Part shown: in pieces, positions 32,407 through 40,766 of the stretch | How the letters are laid out: every line of letters starts with the position of its first letter | Position numbering within the stretch: the stretch's first letter is position 1 | Source: an uncultured Lachnospiraceae bacterium | GTDB lineage: Bacteria; Bacillota; Clostridia; Lachnospirales; Lachnospiraceae | Reading direction: 5' to 3' | NCBI GenBank assembly: GCA_910589075.1 | Contig: CAJUSK010000013.1 | Span: forward strand, 1-64,000 | Length of the DNA: 64,000 nt | Made by a program: the position numbers and the translations under genes | Notes under the pieces: model-generated | What the model saw: only the letters and a program-made list of their open reading frames with translations | Told to the model about the DNA's origin: nothing | The model's database searches: none

Positions 32407-32525
32407 CTGAAACCCTCCTTTCAAAAAAGACCGTTTTACATTATAACATGCCATATAGTAATTTGCAAGTGGGTTTTGCCTGCAAAATCACTGTTTTACA
32501 GTGTTTTCACGACCTCATTCAGCCC

Positions 32526-32744
32526 TTACTTATCTCTCCAGATGATTCTGCCCTTTGTGAGATCGTATGGAGATAATTCCAAAGTAACCTTATCGCCCGG
32601 CAGAATCCGGATAAAGTTCTGTCTCAGCTTGCCGCTGATATGGGCAAGTACTCTGTGACCGTTTTCCAATTCTACCTGGAACATGGTATTTGGCAGCTTC
32701 TCCACTACTGTACCTTCGATTTCTATTACATCGGCTTTTGACAT
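32526..32744 (-). CDS. infA: Translation initiation factor IF-1
   Basis: Binds the 30S A site during initiation. The 72-residue S1-like OB-fold protein reads MSKADVIEIEGTVVEKLPNT, then FQVELENGHRVLAHISGKLR and ILPGDKVTLELSPYDLTKGR. ATG 32744 with GGAGGG upstream is the start; an upstream extension of the frame is not supported. Confidence 0.97.
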   Translation of the reverse strand: MSKADVIEIEGTVVEKLPNTMFQVELENGHRVLAHISGKLRQNFIRILPGDKVTLELSPYDLTKGRIIWRDK

Positions 32745-32754
32745 CTCTTCCCTC

Positions 32755-33015
32755 CTAAACCAATTTGTGCTCATATTCATAAATGGCACGCTTTATCATT
32801 TCATTACTGATCGGTTTCTTTTCCTCTATCATAAATTTGATCGTTTCATCTGTCTTCCTGATTATTTGAATATGCTTTTTATTTTTCTTCTTAGGAGCCT
32901 CCACCGGCTTTAACCGGCCATCTGTCAGATAAACATATTCTTCATTCTCTTTTATTATGATATAAAGTTTCCCCATATCATGTCCGGCTTTTGATGTGGC
33001 AAACATTCCAGTCAT
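32755..33015 (-). CDS. KOW-domain RNA-binding protein (L14e-like)
   Basis: Small basic protein of 86 residues of the family found between map and infA in many Clostridia. The N-terminal part (TSKAGHDMGKLYIIIKENEE, then YVYLTDGRLKPVEAPKKKNK) resembles the KOW-type fold of archaeal and eukaryotic L14e. Its role is not established; an RNA or ribosome contact is likely from position and charge. AGGGG precedes ATG 33015 by eight bases. Confidence 0.85.
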   Translation of the reverse strand: MTGMFATSKAGHDMGKLYIIIKENEEYVYLTDGRLKPVEAPKKKNKKHIQIIRKTDETIKFMIEEKKPISNEMIKRAIYEYEHKLV

Positions 33016-33026
33016 ACAACAAACCC

Positions 33027-33791
33027 CTATTCACACTTTCCGCTCATTGTCAGAATCTCCGGTTCTCCGTCAGTAATCAATATGGTATTCTCATAATGCG
33101 CCGACAGAGAACCGTCCTCTGTCACCACAGTCCAGTCATCATCCAGCCATTCCACATCCGCCCGTCCCATATTAATCATGGGTTCAATGGCAAGCGTCAT
33201 GCCTGCGCGCAAAAGCAGCCCTTTCCGTTTCTGTGCAAAATTGGGGACCTGCGGATCTTCGTGAAGTTTCAGCCCGATTCCATGCCCCACCAGATCCCGG
33301 ACAATGCCATAGCCAAAGGGTGTAACATAGGCATCTATTGCGTTGGATATATCAAAGAGGTGATTGCCGGCTCTGGCCAGTTTTATGCCTTCAAAAAAGC
33401 TCTGTCTCGTTACTGTGATCAGCTTTCCGGCCTCCTCAGAAATCTCACCTACCCCGAAAGTCCTTGCCATATCGGAATGATACCCTTTATGAATCAGCCC
33501 TGCATCCAGGCTGACAATATCTCCCTCCTGCAAAATATGCGCCTCATGGGGAATCCCATGGACCACCTCATCATTGACAGACACACAGATGGATGCGGGA
33601 TAACCATTGTAATTCAGAAAATTGGGTTCACACCCGTGGGCCCGGATCAATTTTTCTCCCAGCCTGTCAATTTCCTTTGTGGAAATCCCCGGTCTGATCG
33701 CTTTTTCCAGTTCAGAAAATACATCTTCCAGCAATCGGGCTGACTGCCGCATCAATTCTATTTCTCTTGCCGATTTAATGGATACAGCCAT
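33027..33791 (-). CDS. map: Methionine aminopeptidase, type I
   Basis: Removes the initiator methionine from nascent proteins. The metal ligands are visible: Asp in IVSLDAGLIHKGYHSDMART (two Asp), His in GHGIGLKLHEDP, Glu in LAIEPMINMG and Glu in EDGSLSAHYENTILIT. 254 residues with no N-terminal zinc-finger extension, thus type Ia. It follows adk by 30 bp. Confidence 0.97.
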   Translation of the reverse strand: MAVSIKSAREIELMRQSARLLEDVFSELEKAIRPGISTKEIDRLGEKLIRAHGCEPNFLNYNGYPASICVSVNDEVVHGIPHEAHILQEGDIVSLDAGLIHKGYHSDMARTFGVGEISEEAGKLITVTRQSFFEGIKLARAGNHLFDISNAIDAYVTPFGYGIVRDLVGHGIGLKLHEDPQVPNFAQKRKGLLLRAGMTLAIEPMINMGRADVEWLDDDWTVVTEDGSLSAHYENTILITDGEPEILTMSGKCE

Positions 33792-33821
33792 TTTTACCTC
33801 CTGCAGAACGTTCGCTCACTT

Positions 33822-34466
33822 TTATTTCCCCAAAATATTGATGATTTCCGTAAATACATCCTGCATCGCTGCCGTGCCGTTTATTGTTCTTAAAATACCT
33901 TTTTCCTGATAATACTCAATCAGTGGCTGCGTCTGTTCATGGTATACATCCAGCCGTTTCTTTACGGTTTCCAGTTTATCATCATCGCGGAGTACCAGTT
34001 CTTTTCCGCATCCGTCGCATATTCCCTCCTGCCTGGGCGGAATATGTACGATATGATAAGTCGCGCCGCATGTCGGGCAGGCCCGTCTGCCGGTCATTCT
34101 GCCAATAATATGTTCATCCGGTACATCCACATTAATTGCATAATCAATGGCATCCCCCAGTTCAGCCAATGCTTTATCCAATACTTCCGCCTGTGGAATG
34201 GTACGCGGGAAACCATCCAGTATAAAACCGTTCTGGCAGTCCTCCTTGCCGACTCTGTCCAGTAAAATCTTTACGGTCAGTTCGTCCGGTACCAGAAGCC
34301 CCTGATCCATATAGCTTTTTACTTCCTTTCCCAGTTCTGTTCCTTCTTTGATATTTGCCCTGAAAATATCTCCGGTGGAAACATGGGGCATACCGTATTG
34401 ATCGGCAATCATTTTAGCCTGTGTTCCCTTTCCTGCACCGGGTGCGCCCAACATAATAATCTTCAT
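33822..34466 (-). CDS. adk: Adenylate kinase
   Basis: Interconverts ATP+AMP and 2 ADP. P-loop GAPGAGKGTQAKMIA, AMP-binding MPHVSTGDIFR, and the LID with RRACPTCG and GICDGCG, whose four cysteines bind structural zinc as in Gram-positive enzymes. 214 residues. ATG 34466 is seven bases after AGGAGG; the long upstream frame runs through repeat DNA and is not coding. Confidence 0.97.
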   Translation of the reverse strand: MKIIMLGAPGAGKGTQAKMIADQYGMPHVSTGDIFRANIKEGTELGKEVKSYMDQGLLVPDELTVKILLDRVGKEDCQNGFILDGFPRTIPQAEVLDKALAELGDAIDYAINVDVPDEHIIGRMTGRRACPTCGATYHIVHIPPRQEGICDGCGKELVLRDDDKLETVKKRLDVYHEQTQPLIEYYQEKGILRTINGTAAMQDVFTEIINILGK

Positions 34467-34533
34467 TCCAAATCCTCCTAAATTACGCAAAATACTGACC
34501 TTTCGTAACCAAACATATCTGATCATGCAAGTA

Positions 34534-34561
34534 CAGGGACAGCGCATCCCTGCTCTGTCCC
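34534..34561. repeat. Overlapping alternative hairpins in the secY-adk gap
   Basis: CAGGGA (34534-34539) can pair with TCCCTG (34547-34552), while GGGACAG (34536-34542) can instead pair with CTGTCCC (34555-34561). The two foldings exclude each other. Confidence 0.5.
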
Positions 34562-34570
34562 AAAATTTCA

Positions 34571-34704
34571 GCAACAGTTCAGACAAGTTGAACTGTTACC
34601 TGCAAAAAGCTATGAACATCGCCTTCGGCGATGGGCTTTCTGCACGCCTGAATCCTTTTCTTACGGTATGCGCAGTAGATGCGCATACCTGTCTGAATTG
34701 TTAC
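34571..34704. repeat. GTAACARTTCAGACA inverted-repeat element, copy 1
   Basis: Ends are GCAACAGTTCAGACA (34571-34585) and the inverse TGTCTGAATTGTTAC (34690-34704). Inside are a further inverted half (GAACTGTTACC at 34590-34600), a hairpin CATCGCC/GGCGATG (34617-34633) and a 10-bp perfect hairpin GGTATGCGCA/TGCGCATACC (34665-34689). It begins just past the secY stop and fills most of the 257-bp secY-adk gap. No coding capacity. Confidence 0.65.
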
Positions 34705-34723
34705 AAACTCCATACACTTTCAA

Positions 34724-36037
34724 TCAGTCATTCAAAAATCCTTTATAATTACGCACAAGCATCTGTGATTCAATCTGCTTAATCGTCTCCAGAACAACGC
34801 TGACTATAATAATCAGACTCGTCCCGCCAAAGGAAACACTTGCATGGAACACACCATTAAAGAAAAACGGCACAACTGCCACAAGCGTAAGTCCGCATGC
34901 ACCGATGAAAATAATATAATTTAAAATTTTTGTCAGATAATCGCTGGTTGGTCTGCCAGGTCTGATACCCGGAATAAAACCGCCCTGCTTTTTCATGTTG
35001 TTAGCGATTTCCAACGGGTTAAACGTAATGGACGTGTAAAAATAGGCAAAAAAGATTACCAGTACCACATACAGAATCAGTCCTATGGAATATCTGAGCT
35101 GCCCCGGATTACACCAGTTACCCGTATTCAATCCTTTTAAAATCTCTCCCCAGATACCTGTTCCCCGATACCCGAAGAAAGAACAGATAATAATGGGAAA
35201 CTGCATCAGAGAAGATGCAAAGATAATCGGAATCACTCCGGCTGTGTTGATCTTCAGGGGAATGCTGGAAGCCTGTCCTCCCACCATTTTCCTTCCCTGT
35301 ATCTTTTTCGCATACTGTACCGGAATTCTCCGGACACCATCGTTTAGAAGAATAACCAGCACAATCATACCGATAACAATTGCCAGAATAATCAGAGAAG
35401 ATACCACGCCCACCGCAATGGATTTGCCTTTCACAAACTGTTCATACAGGCTGTGGAAATCCTGCGGAAGCCTGGAAATAATATTGATAATCAGAACGAT
35501 GGAAATACCGTTCCCAACACCATGCTCTGTAATTCTTTCACCAATCCACATAAGAAATGCGCTGCCCGCAACCAGTGTGCTGACAACCGAAATGACATTC
35601 AATGCATTATACTGTTCCAAAAGCCCCGATCTTCCAAAGCCCACTGCCATGGCAACAGATTCAATCAAAGCAAGCGCAATCGTCACATAACGGGTAATGG
35701 AAGCCAGTTTCTTCCTTCCGTCTTCGCCGTCTTTCTGCATCTCCTCCAGCTTAGGGATCGCAATGGTCAAAAGCTGGATAATAATGGAGGATGTGATATA
35801 CGGCGTAATGTTCAAAGCAAAGACAGACATATTCAGGAAAGAGCCGCCGGTAATGGCATCCGCAAAACCCATTGCCTCACCGACATGCATACTAAACCAT
35901 TCCCTGACATAATCTCTGTTCACCCCCGGCACGGGAAGCTGTGACCCGATACGGATCACAACCAGCATTGCCAGCGTATATAAAATCTTTTTTCGGATTT
36001 CTTTGACTTTAAACGCATTTTTCAGTGTTTTAAGCAT
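34724..36037 (-). CDS. secY: Protein translocase subunit SecY
   Basis: Ten-helix channel of the Sec machinery, 437 residues. Typical segments are ILYTLAMLVVIRIGSQLPVP at the start, NITPYITSSIIIQLLTIAIP, the cytoplasmic loop VQYAKKIQGRKMVGGQASSI and NPLEIANNMKKQGGFIPGIR. Start overlaps the rplO stop by one base, so it is coupled to the spc operon. Confidence 0.97.
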   Translation of the reverse strand: MLKTLKNAFKVKEIRKKILYTLAMLVVIRIGSQLPVPGVNRDYVREWFSMHVGEAMGFADAITGGSFLNMSVFALNITPYITSSIIIQLLTIAIPKLEEMQKDGEDGRKKLASITRYVTIALALIESVAMAVGFGRSGLLEQYNALNVISVVSTLVAGSAFLMWIGERITEHGVGNGISIVLIINIISRLPQDFHSLYEQFVKGKSIAVGVVSSLIILAIVIGMIVLVILLNDGVRRIPVQYAKKIQGRKMVGGQASSIPLKINTAGVIPIIFASSLMQFPIIICSFFGYRGTGIWGEILKGLNTGNWCNPGQLRYSIGLILYVVLVIFFAYFYTSITFNPLEIANNMKKQGGFIPGIRPGRPTSDYLTKILNYIIFIGACGLTLVAVVPFFFNGVFHASVSFGGTSLIIIVSVVLETIKQIESQMLVRNYKGFLND

Positions 36038-36477
36038 TAAATCACCTCTGCTGTTCCACCAAGCGCCTCAATCTTTTCTTTCGCAGATGCACTGAACGCA
36101 TTTGCTTTCACATTAAGCTTCTTGGTAAATTCTCCATTTCCGAGGATCTTTACTCCGTCTCTGGGATTCTTTACAATGCCTGCCGAAATCAATGCTTCCA
36201 CGTCAACGGTCGCACCGCTGTCGAATCTTTCCAGTGCTGACAAATTGATGCCGACGATCTCCTTTGTATTTCTGTTTGTAAAACCTCTCTTGGGAATACG
36301 CCTGTATAAGGGCATCTGTCCACCTTCAAAGCCCGGTCTGGGTGCGCCTGAACGAGCTTTCTGACCCTTATGGCCTTTACCGGCTGTCTTGCCGTTTCCC
36401 GAACCGTGTCCACGGCCGCGTCTGAAACTGTCGCTGTGTTTTGACCCTTCTGCAGGTTTTAAATTGGATAAATCCAT
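36037..36477 (-). CDS. rplO: 50S ribosomal protein L15
   Basis: Large-subunit assembly protein, 146 residues. MDLSNLKPAEGSKHSDSFRR, a glycine/lysine-rich GRGHGSGNGKTAGKGHKGQK, RPGFEGGQMPLYRRIPKRGF and a C-terminal ANAFSASAKEKIEALGG are canonical. Confidence 0.97.
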   Translation of the reverse strand: MDLSNLKPAEGSKHSDSFRRGRGHGSGNGKTAGKGHKGQKARSGAPRPGFEGGQMPLYRRIPKRGFTNRNTKEIVGINLSALERFDSGATVDVEALISAGIVKNPRDGVKILGNGEFTKKLNVKANAFSASAKEKIEALGGTAEVI

Positions 36478-36498
36478 GATGACACCTCCTTTATGCTG

Positions 36499-36681
36499 TT
36501 ATGCTTCTTCTACCTTCACCATATATGATACCTGTTTGATCATGCCTCTGGTTGCATCATTGTCCGGCAGTTCCACTGTCTTATTCATTTTTCTCAGCCC
36601 CATTGCTTCAATGGTCTTTTTGTGTTTCGGAACAGCACCTATGGGAGATTTCACCAAAGTCACTTTTAACGTATTTGCCAT
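36499..36681 (-). CDS. rpmD: 50S ribosomal protein L30
   Basis: 60-residue protein: MANTLKVTLVKSPIGAVPKH, then KTIEAMGLRKMNKTVELPDN and TRGMIKQVSYMVKVEE. The short bacterial form. ATG 36681 with GGAG upstream; the open frame extends 15 codons upstream without support. Confidence 0.96.
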   Translation of the reverse strand: MANTLKVTLVKSPIGAVPKHKKTIEAMGLRKMNKTVELPDNDATRGMIKQVSYMVKVEEA

Positions 36682-36694
36682 TTCAGTCTCCTCC

Positions 36695-37204
36695 TTAACC
36701 AAGAATCTCTTCAATAGACTTTCCACGGTTCCTTGCTACTTCTTCAGGAGTTTTCAACTGACGCAGACCCTCGATTGTTGCAAGCACAACATTCTGTTTG
36801 TTGTTGGAACCCAGACATTTTGTACGGATGTTCTTAATACCTGCAAGCTCACACACATTACGCGCAGGACCGCCGGCAATAATACCGGTACCTGCTGCAG
36901 CTCTCTTCAAAAGAACGCTTGCAGAACCATATTTACCGATAAAGTCATGGGTAATGGAATTGTTCTCATCCAGCGCCACTGTGATGATATGCTTCATTGC
37001 ATCTTCTTTTCCCTTGCGGATCGCTTCCGGAATTTCTACAGCCTTGCCAAGTCCAGCGCCTACATGTCCGTTGCCGTCACCAACAACCACCAGAGCGGTA
37101 AAACGCATATTACGTCCGCCCTTTACGGTTTTTGTTACACGCTTGATGGCAACAACTTTATCATTCAACTCTAACTGGCTTACATCTATGATTGTGTTCT
37201 TCAT
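36695..37204 (-). CDS. rpsE: 30S ribosomal protein S5
   Basis: Decoding-accuracy and mRNA-helicase protein of 169 residues. Double-stranded RNA-binding part: VVAIKRVTKTVKGGRNMRFT, ALVVVGDGNGHVGAGLGKA; C-terminal part: GTGIIAGGPARNVCELAGI and GSNNKQNVVLATIEGL. All typical of S5. Confidence 0.97.
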   Translation of the reverse strand: MKNTIIDVSQLELNDKVVAIKRVTKTVKGGRNMRFTALVVVGDGNGHVGAGLGKAVEIPEAIRKGKEDAMKHIITVALDENNSITHDFIGKYGSASVLLKRAAAGTGIIAGGPARNVCELAGIKNIRTKCLGSNNKQNVVLATIEGLRQLKTPEEVARNRGKSIEEILG

Positions 37205-37221
37205 GCTTCCTTCTTCCTTTC

Positions 37222-37590
37222 CTAGAATTTCAGGCCAGCTTCTCTGGCTGCCTCAGCTAATGCTGCGATTTTTCCGTGATATATAAAGCCGCCCCGGTCA
37301 AAGACAACTTCCGTAATCCCTTTTTCAATTGCCCTTTTTCCAATCACAGTGCCAAGATATGCTGCCGCTTCGACATTATTGGTTTTTTCAAGCTCCGCCT
37401 TTACATCCTTTTCAAGCGTGGAAGCGGCGAGTAACGTATGACCAGCCGTATCGTCAATAATTTGAGCATACATGTGATTATTGCTTCTGAACACTGCCAA
37501 ACGCGGTCTCTGCGCAGTACCACTGAAACGGTTACGTATTCTCTTATGCTTTTTCATGCGGACTTCCGCTCTTGATTTCTTGTTAACCAT
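37222..37590 (-). CDS. rplR: 50S ribosomal protein L18
   Basis: 5S rRNA-binding protein of 122 residues: VNKKSRAEVRMKKHKRIRNR, GTAQRPRLAVFRSNNHMYAQ, IDDTAGHTLLAASTLEKDV and VVFDRGGFIYHGKIAALAEA. Start ATG 37590 is preferred over a GTG two codons upstream that sits too near the ribosome binding site. Confidence 0.97.
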   Translation of the reverse strand: MVNKKSRAEVRMKKHKRIRNRFSGTAQRPRLAVFRSNNHMYAQIIDDTAGHTLLAASTLEKDVKAELEKTNNVEAAAYLGTVIGKRAIEKGITEVVFDRGGFIYHGKIAALAEAAREAGLKF

Positions 37591-37610
37591 TTTCACACTC
37601 TCCTTATCTC

Positions 37611-38153
37611 TTATTTCTTACCGGTCTTACCAACTTTACGTCTGATTACCTCATCAGCATACTTGATACCCTTGCCCTTATACGGTTCAGGTCTTCTCTT
37701 GTCTCTGATTTCAGCCGCGAACTGGCCAACTTTTTCTTTGTCAATGCCCTTGACGATAATTACGTTCTGACCTTCAAGAACAGTCTCAATGCCTTCCGGA
37801 TCTTCCATTTCCACCGGATGGGAATATCCTAAAGATAAGGTTAATTTCTTACCGGCTTTTGCCGCTCTGTAACCTACACCGTTCACTTCCAGTTTCTTCT
37901 GATAACCTTCCGTAACCCCCACAACCATATTGTTAATCAGGGTTCTTGTAAGCCCATGCAGGGACTTCATTTTCTTTAAATCATTCGGTCTGGAAACCAC
38001 AATGGTTTCACCTTCCATCTTAATTTCCATCTCTGATGGCAGTACTCTTTCCAGAGTCCCTTTGGGACCTTTTACAGTCACTTTATTATTTTCTGCAATT
38101 TCTACAGTTACGCCTGCAGGAACCGCGATTGGCATTCTTCCTATACGTGACAT
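37611..38153 (-). CDS. rplF: 50S ribosomal protein L6
   Basis: 180-residue protein near the factor-binding site. MSRIGRMPIAVPAGVTVEIA, VKGPKGTLERVLPSEM, MVVGVTEGYQKKLEVNGVGY and the end PEPYKGKGIKYADEVIRRKV are diagnostic. Confidence 0.97.
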   Translation of the reverse strand: MSRIGRMPIAVPAGVTVEIAENNKVTVKGPKGTLERVLPSEMEIKMEGETIVVSRPNDLKKMKSLHGLTRTLINNMVVGVTEGYQKKLEVNGVGYRAAKAGKKLTLSLGYSHPVEMEDPEGIETVLEGQNVIIVKGIDKEKVGQFAAEIRDKRRPEPYKGKGIKYADEVIRRKVGKTGKK

Positions 38154-38206
38154 GCCCGTACCTCCTGTAAATTTATGTTGATTGATGAATTACAATATTG
38201 ACAAAA

Positions 38207-38608
38207 CTACCACACAAATGCAAGCACTTCGCCGCCTACGTGAAGTTCTCTCGCCTTTTTATCCGTAACGACACCCTGGTTTGTAGAAACGATTGCCACA
38301 CCAAGACCACCCAATACCTTAGGCATATCCTCCTGGCCTGCATATACACGAAGTCCCGGTTTGGAAATTCTCTTCAGACCTGTAATGATTTTCTCATTCT
38401 TATCTGCACCGTATTTCAGTGTGATGCGGATTGTCTTAAAGCTGCCGTCTTCGATTATATCAAATTTCTTTATATAACCTTCGTCCAAAAGAATCTGTGC
38501 AATGGCCAGTTTCATTTTAGAAGAAGGAATATCCACAGTATCATGTTTTGCAGTGTTTGCGTTACGGATTCTTGTAAGCATATCTGCAATAGGATCACTC
38601 ATTGTCAT
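38207..38608 (-). CDS. rpsH: 30S ribosomal protein S8
   Basis: 16S-binding platform protein; in E. coli it is the translational repressor of spc. 133 residues: MTMSDPIADMLTRIRNANTA, SKMKLAIAQILLDEGYIKKF, and end SKPGLRVYAGQEDMPKVLGG, GLGVAIVSTNQGVVTDKKAR. ATG 38608 is nine bases after AGGAGG. The 163-bp gap upstream of it is unusually long and holds direct repeats. Confidence 0.97.
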   Translation of the reverse strand: MTMSDPIADMLTRIRNANTAKHDTVDIPSSKMKLAIAQILLDEGYIKKFDIIEDGSFKTIRITLKYGADKNEKIITGLKRISKPGLRVYAGQEDMPKVLGGLGVAIVSTNQGVVTDKKARELHVGGEVLAFVW

Positions 38609-38641
38609 TTAGATTTACCTCCTTGATTTTTGTCTGTGTCG

Positions 38642-38764
38642 CGCACCAGACTCGTAAATACCTCGTCAAGTGTGCCGGGGTAGTTCTTTTCGCTAAGCTC
38701 GACAATACCTCGCTAAGCTCTAAGAACGACTTTCGCACTAGACTCGTAAATACCTCGTCAAGTG
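38642..38764. repeat. 31-bp direct repeats between rpsN and rpsH
   Basis: A 31-bp sequence starting CGCACCAGACTCGTAAATAC at 38642-38672 recurs at 38734-38764 with one base changed. Between them CGCTAAGCTC also occurs twice (about 38691-38700 and 38711-38720). The unit sits inside the ribosomal operon and has no coding sense. Confidence 0.8.
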
Positions 38765-38771
38765 CTCAATG

Positions 38772-38957
38772 TCACCAGCTTGCTTTTTTGACGCCGGGGA
38801 TCTGGCCTTTGTATGCCAATTCACGGAAGCAAATTCTGCAGATTCCGTATTTCCGTAAATATGCATGTGGACGACCACAGATTTTGCAGCGGCTGTATGC
38901 TCTTGTGGAAAATTTCGGTTTGCGCTGCTGTTTGATCTTCATTGCTGTCTTAGCCAT
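38772..38957 (-). CDS. rpsN: 30S ribosomal protein S14, zinc-binding type
   Basis: 61-residue short form with two Cys-x2-Cys pairs (SRCKICGRPHAYL and YGICRICFRELAYKG) that bind zinc, and the closing GQIPGVKKASW. This is the S14Z form typical of spc operons in Firmicutes. Confidence 0.97.
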   Translation of the reverse strand: MAKTAMKIKQQRKPKFSTRAYSRCKICGRPHAYLRKYGICRICFRELAYKGQIPGVKKASW

Positions 38958-38971
38958 GAATTTACCTCCTT

Positions 38972-39511
38972 TTATTTAGCAAACGGCATATTAAATAATC
39001 TCAATAATTCACGGGCTTCTTCGTCTGTTTTCGCTGTTGTGACAAAGATAACGTCCATACCTCTCACTTTGTCGATCTTATCATATTCAATCTCCGGGAA
39101 GATCAGCTGCTCTTTAATACCAAGGGCATAGTTGCCTCTTCCGTCAAACGCATTGGGATTTACGCCTCTGAAGTCACGCACACGGGGCAGAGCCAGGTTA
39201 ATCAGACGATCCACAAACTCATACATCTTCTCTCCGCGGAGTGTTACTTTACACCCAATCGGCATACCTTCCCTGATCTTAAAGTTTGCAATGGAATTCT
39301 TTGCTTTGGTAATAATGGGTTTCTGTCCTGTAATCTTTTCCATATCTCCCATTGCAGATTCCAGTACTTTTGCATTGTCTTTTGCTTCGCCAACGCCCAT
39401 GTTGAGGACGACTTTTTCGAGTTTCGGTACTTCCATGCAGTTTTTATATCCAAACTTTTTGGTCATGGCATCCATGATCTCGTTTTTATAAATATCTCTC
39501 AGTCTACTCAC
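38972..39511 (-). CDS. rplE: 50S ribosomal protein L5
   Basis: 5S rRNA-binding protein forming bridge B1b. 179 residues: SRLRDIYKNEIMDAMTKKFG, EKVVLNMGVGEAKDNAKVLE, GQKPIITKAKNSIANFKIRE, RVRDFRGVNPNAFDGRGNY and GMDVIFVTTAKTDEEARELL. Confidence 0.97.
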   Translation of the reverse strand: MSRLRDIYKNEIMDAMTKKFGYKNCMEVPKLEKVVLNMGVGEAKDNAKVLESAMGDMEKITGQKPIITKAKNSIANFKIREGMPIGCKVTLRGEKMYEFVDRLINLALPRVRDFRGVNPNAFDGRGNYALGIKEQLIFPEIEYDKIDKVRGMDVIFVTTAKTDEEARELLRLFNMPFAK

Positions 39512-39534
39512 TGTCCAGACCTCCTTTCCTGAAA

Positions 39535-39846
39535 TTAATCAATCACATCGCCTGTGGATTTTGCAAAACGAACTTTTTTATCGTTTTCGATCCTGAAGCC
39601 GATTCTGGTTGCTTTTCCCTTATGAACATACATCACGTTGGAAATATCAATCGGAGCTTCCTTCTGGACAATTCCGCCGTTCTGGTTTGCTGCGGAGGGC
39701 TTTGTATGTTTTGTAATAATATTGACGCCTTCCACCAGTACCCTGCCCTTTTTGCGGTCAACAGAGATTACTTTTCCTTCTTTACCATTATCTTTTCCGG
39801 CAATCACTCTGACGTTATCGCCTTTTTTGATTTTCATTGTAGACAT
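39535..39846 (-). CDS. rplX: 50S ribosomal protein L24
   Basis: Assembly initiator with a KOW motif: MKIKKGDNVRVIAGKDNGKE, GKVISVDRKKGRVLVEGVNI, and YVHKGKATRIGFRIENDKKV. 103 residues. ATG 39846 follows GGAGG by seven bases. Confidence 0.97.
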   Translation of the reverse strand: MSTMKIKKGDNVRVIAGKDNGKEGKVISVDRKKGRVLVEGVNIITKHTKPSAANQNGGIVQKEAPIDISNVMYVHKGKATRIGFRIENDKKVRFAKSTGDVID

Positions 39847-39858
39847 TCAGGCACCTCC

Positions 39859-40227
39859 TTATAATACTTCCGGAGCCAGAGAAACGATCTTCATAAACTG
39901 TTTTTCACGAAGTTCTCTTGCTACCGGTCCAAAAATACGGGTTCCTCTGGGGGTCTTATCCTCCTTGATAATAACAGCGGCATTCTCGTCAAATCTGATA
40001 TAGGAACCATCCCTGCGGCGGGCGCCTTTTACAGTACGCACAACTACGGCTTTTACTACATCGCCTTTTTTAACAACACCTCCGGGCGTTGCATCTTTAA
40101 CGGTAGCAACGATAATATCACCGATTGCTGCATATCTTCTTGTAGATCCACCCATAACCCTGATGCATAAAAGCTCTTTCGCACCGGTGTTATCAGCGAC
40201 CTTCAGTCTGCTTTCCTGCTGTATCAT
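39859..40227 (-). CDS. rplN: 50S ribosomal protein L14
   Basis: 122-residue intersubunit-bridge protein: MIQQESRLKVADNTGAKELL, IRVMGGSTRRYAAIGDIIVA, and GTRIFGPVARELREKQFMKI with the closing SLAPEVL. Confidence 0.97.
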   Translation of the reverse strand: MIQQESRLKVADNTGAKELLCIRVMGGSTRRYAAIGDIIVATVKDATPGGVVKKGDVVKAVVVRTVKGARRRDGSYIRFDENAAVIIKEDKTPRGTRIFGPVARELREKQFMKIVSLAPEVL

Positions 40228-40264
40228 GCCAATTCTCCTTCTATTTCTTCTATGTCTGGAAAAA

Positions 40265-40519
40265 CTATTTCACCTTTTCTACGATTTCAACGAGTCTCCA
40301 ACGTTTGTCTTTGGAGAGCGGCCTTGTTTCCATAACTTTTACGGTATCACCGATGCTGCATTCGTTGTTTTCATCGTGTGCTTTCAGCTTGTAAGTTTTC
40401 TTTACGATTTTATTGTAAAGTGCATGTTTCACATGGTTTTCAACAGCCACTACGATTGTTTTATCCATCTTATTACTGGTAACTTTACCAGTACGGGTTT
40501 TTCTTAAATTTCTTTCCAC
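40265..40519 (-). CDS. rpsQ: 30S ribosomal protein S17
   Basis: 84-residue OB-fold protein that binds 16S helix 11: VERNLRKTRTGKVTSNKMDK, TYKLKAHDENNECSIGDTVK, METRPLSKDKRWRLVEIVEK. Start is GTG 40519, seven bases after AAAGGAG and aligned with homologues beginning at (M)xERNxRK; the frame upstream of it is not conserved. Confidence 0.96.
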   Translation of the reverse strand: MERNLRKTRTGKVTSNKMDKTIVVAVENHVKHALYNKIVKKTYKLKAHDENNECSIGDTVKVMETRPLSKDKRWRLVEIVEKVK

Positions 40520-40556
40520 TATGATTCTCCTTTCTGCGCCAAACACAATTCACACG

Positions 40557-40766
40557 TCAGGCCTGTGTCTTACTTTTCTCAGTAATAATCGTCTGGATCC
40601 TTGCAATGTTCTTTCTGACTTCCCTGATCCTTGCCGTATTATCCAACTGATTTGTTGCGTTCTGGAATCTCAAATTGAAAAGTTCTTTTTTAGCAGCCAC
40701 TAATTCCTGCGCTAATTCTGCAGCTGATTTTGTCTTTAAATCTTCTACATACTTATTAATTTTCAT
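40557..40766 (-). CDS. rpmC: 50S ribosomal protein L29
   Basis: 69-residue helical-hairpin protein at the tunnel exit: MKINKYVEDLKTKSAAELAQ, KKELFNLRFQNATNQLDNTA, REVRKNIARIQTIITEK. ATG 40766 overlaps the rplP end by 11 bp. Confidence 0.96.
   Translation of the reverse strand: MKINKYVEDLKTKSAAELAQELVAAKKELFNLRFQNATNQLDNTARIREVRKNIARIQTIITEKSKTQA

Noticed and set aside
34467..34586. N-terminal extension of adenylate kinase by 40 codons
   Set aside because: The extension reads through repeat-element DNA, while ATG 34466 has an ideal ribosome binding site and aligns with the family start.
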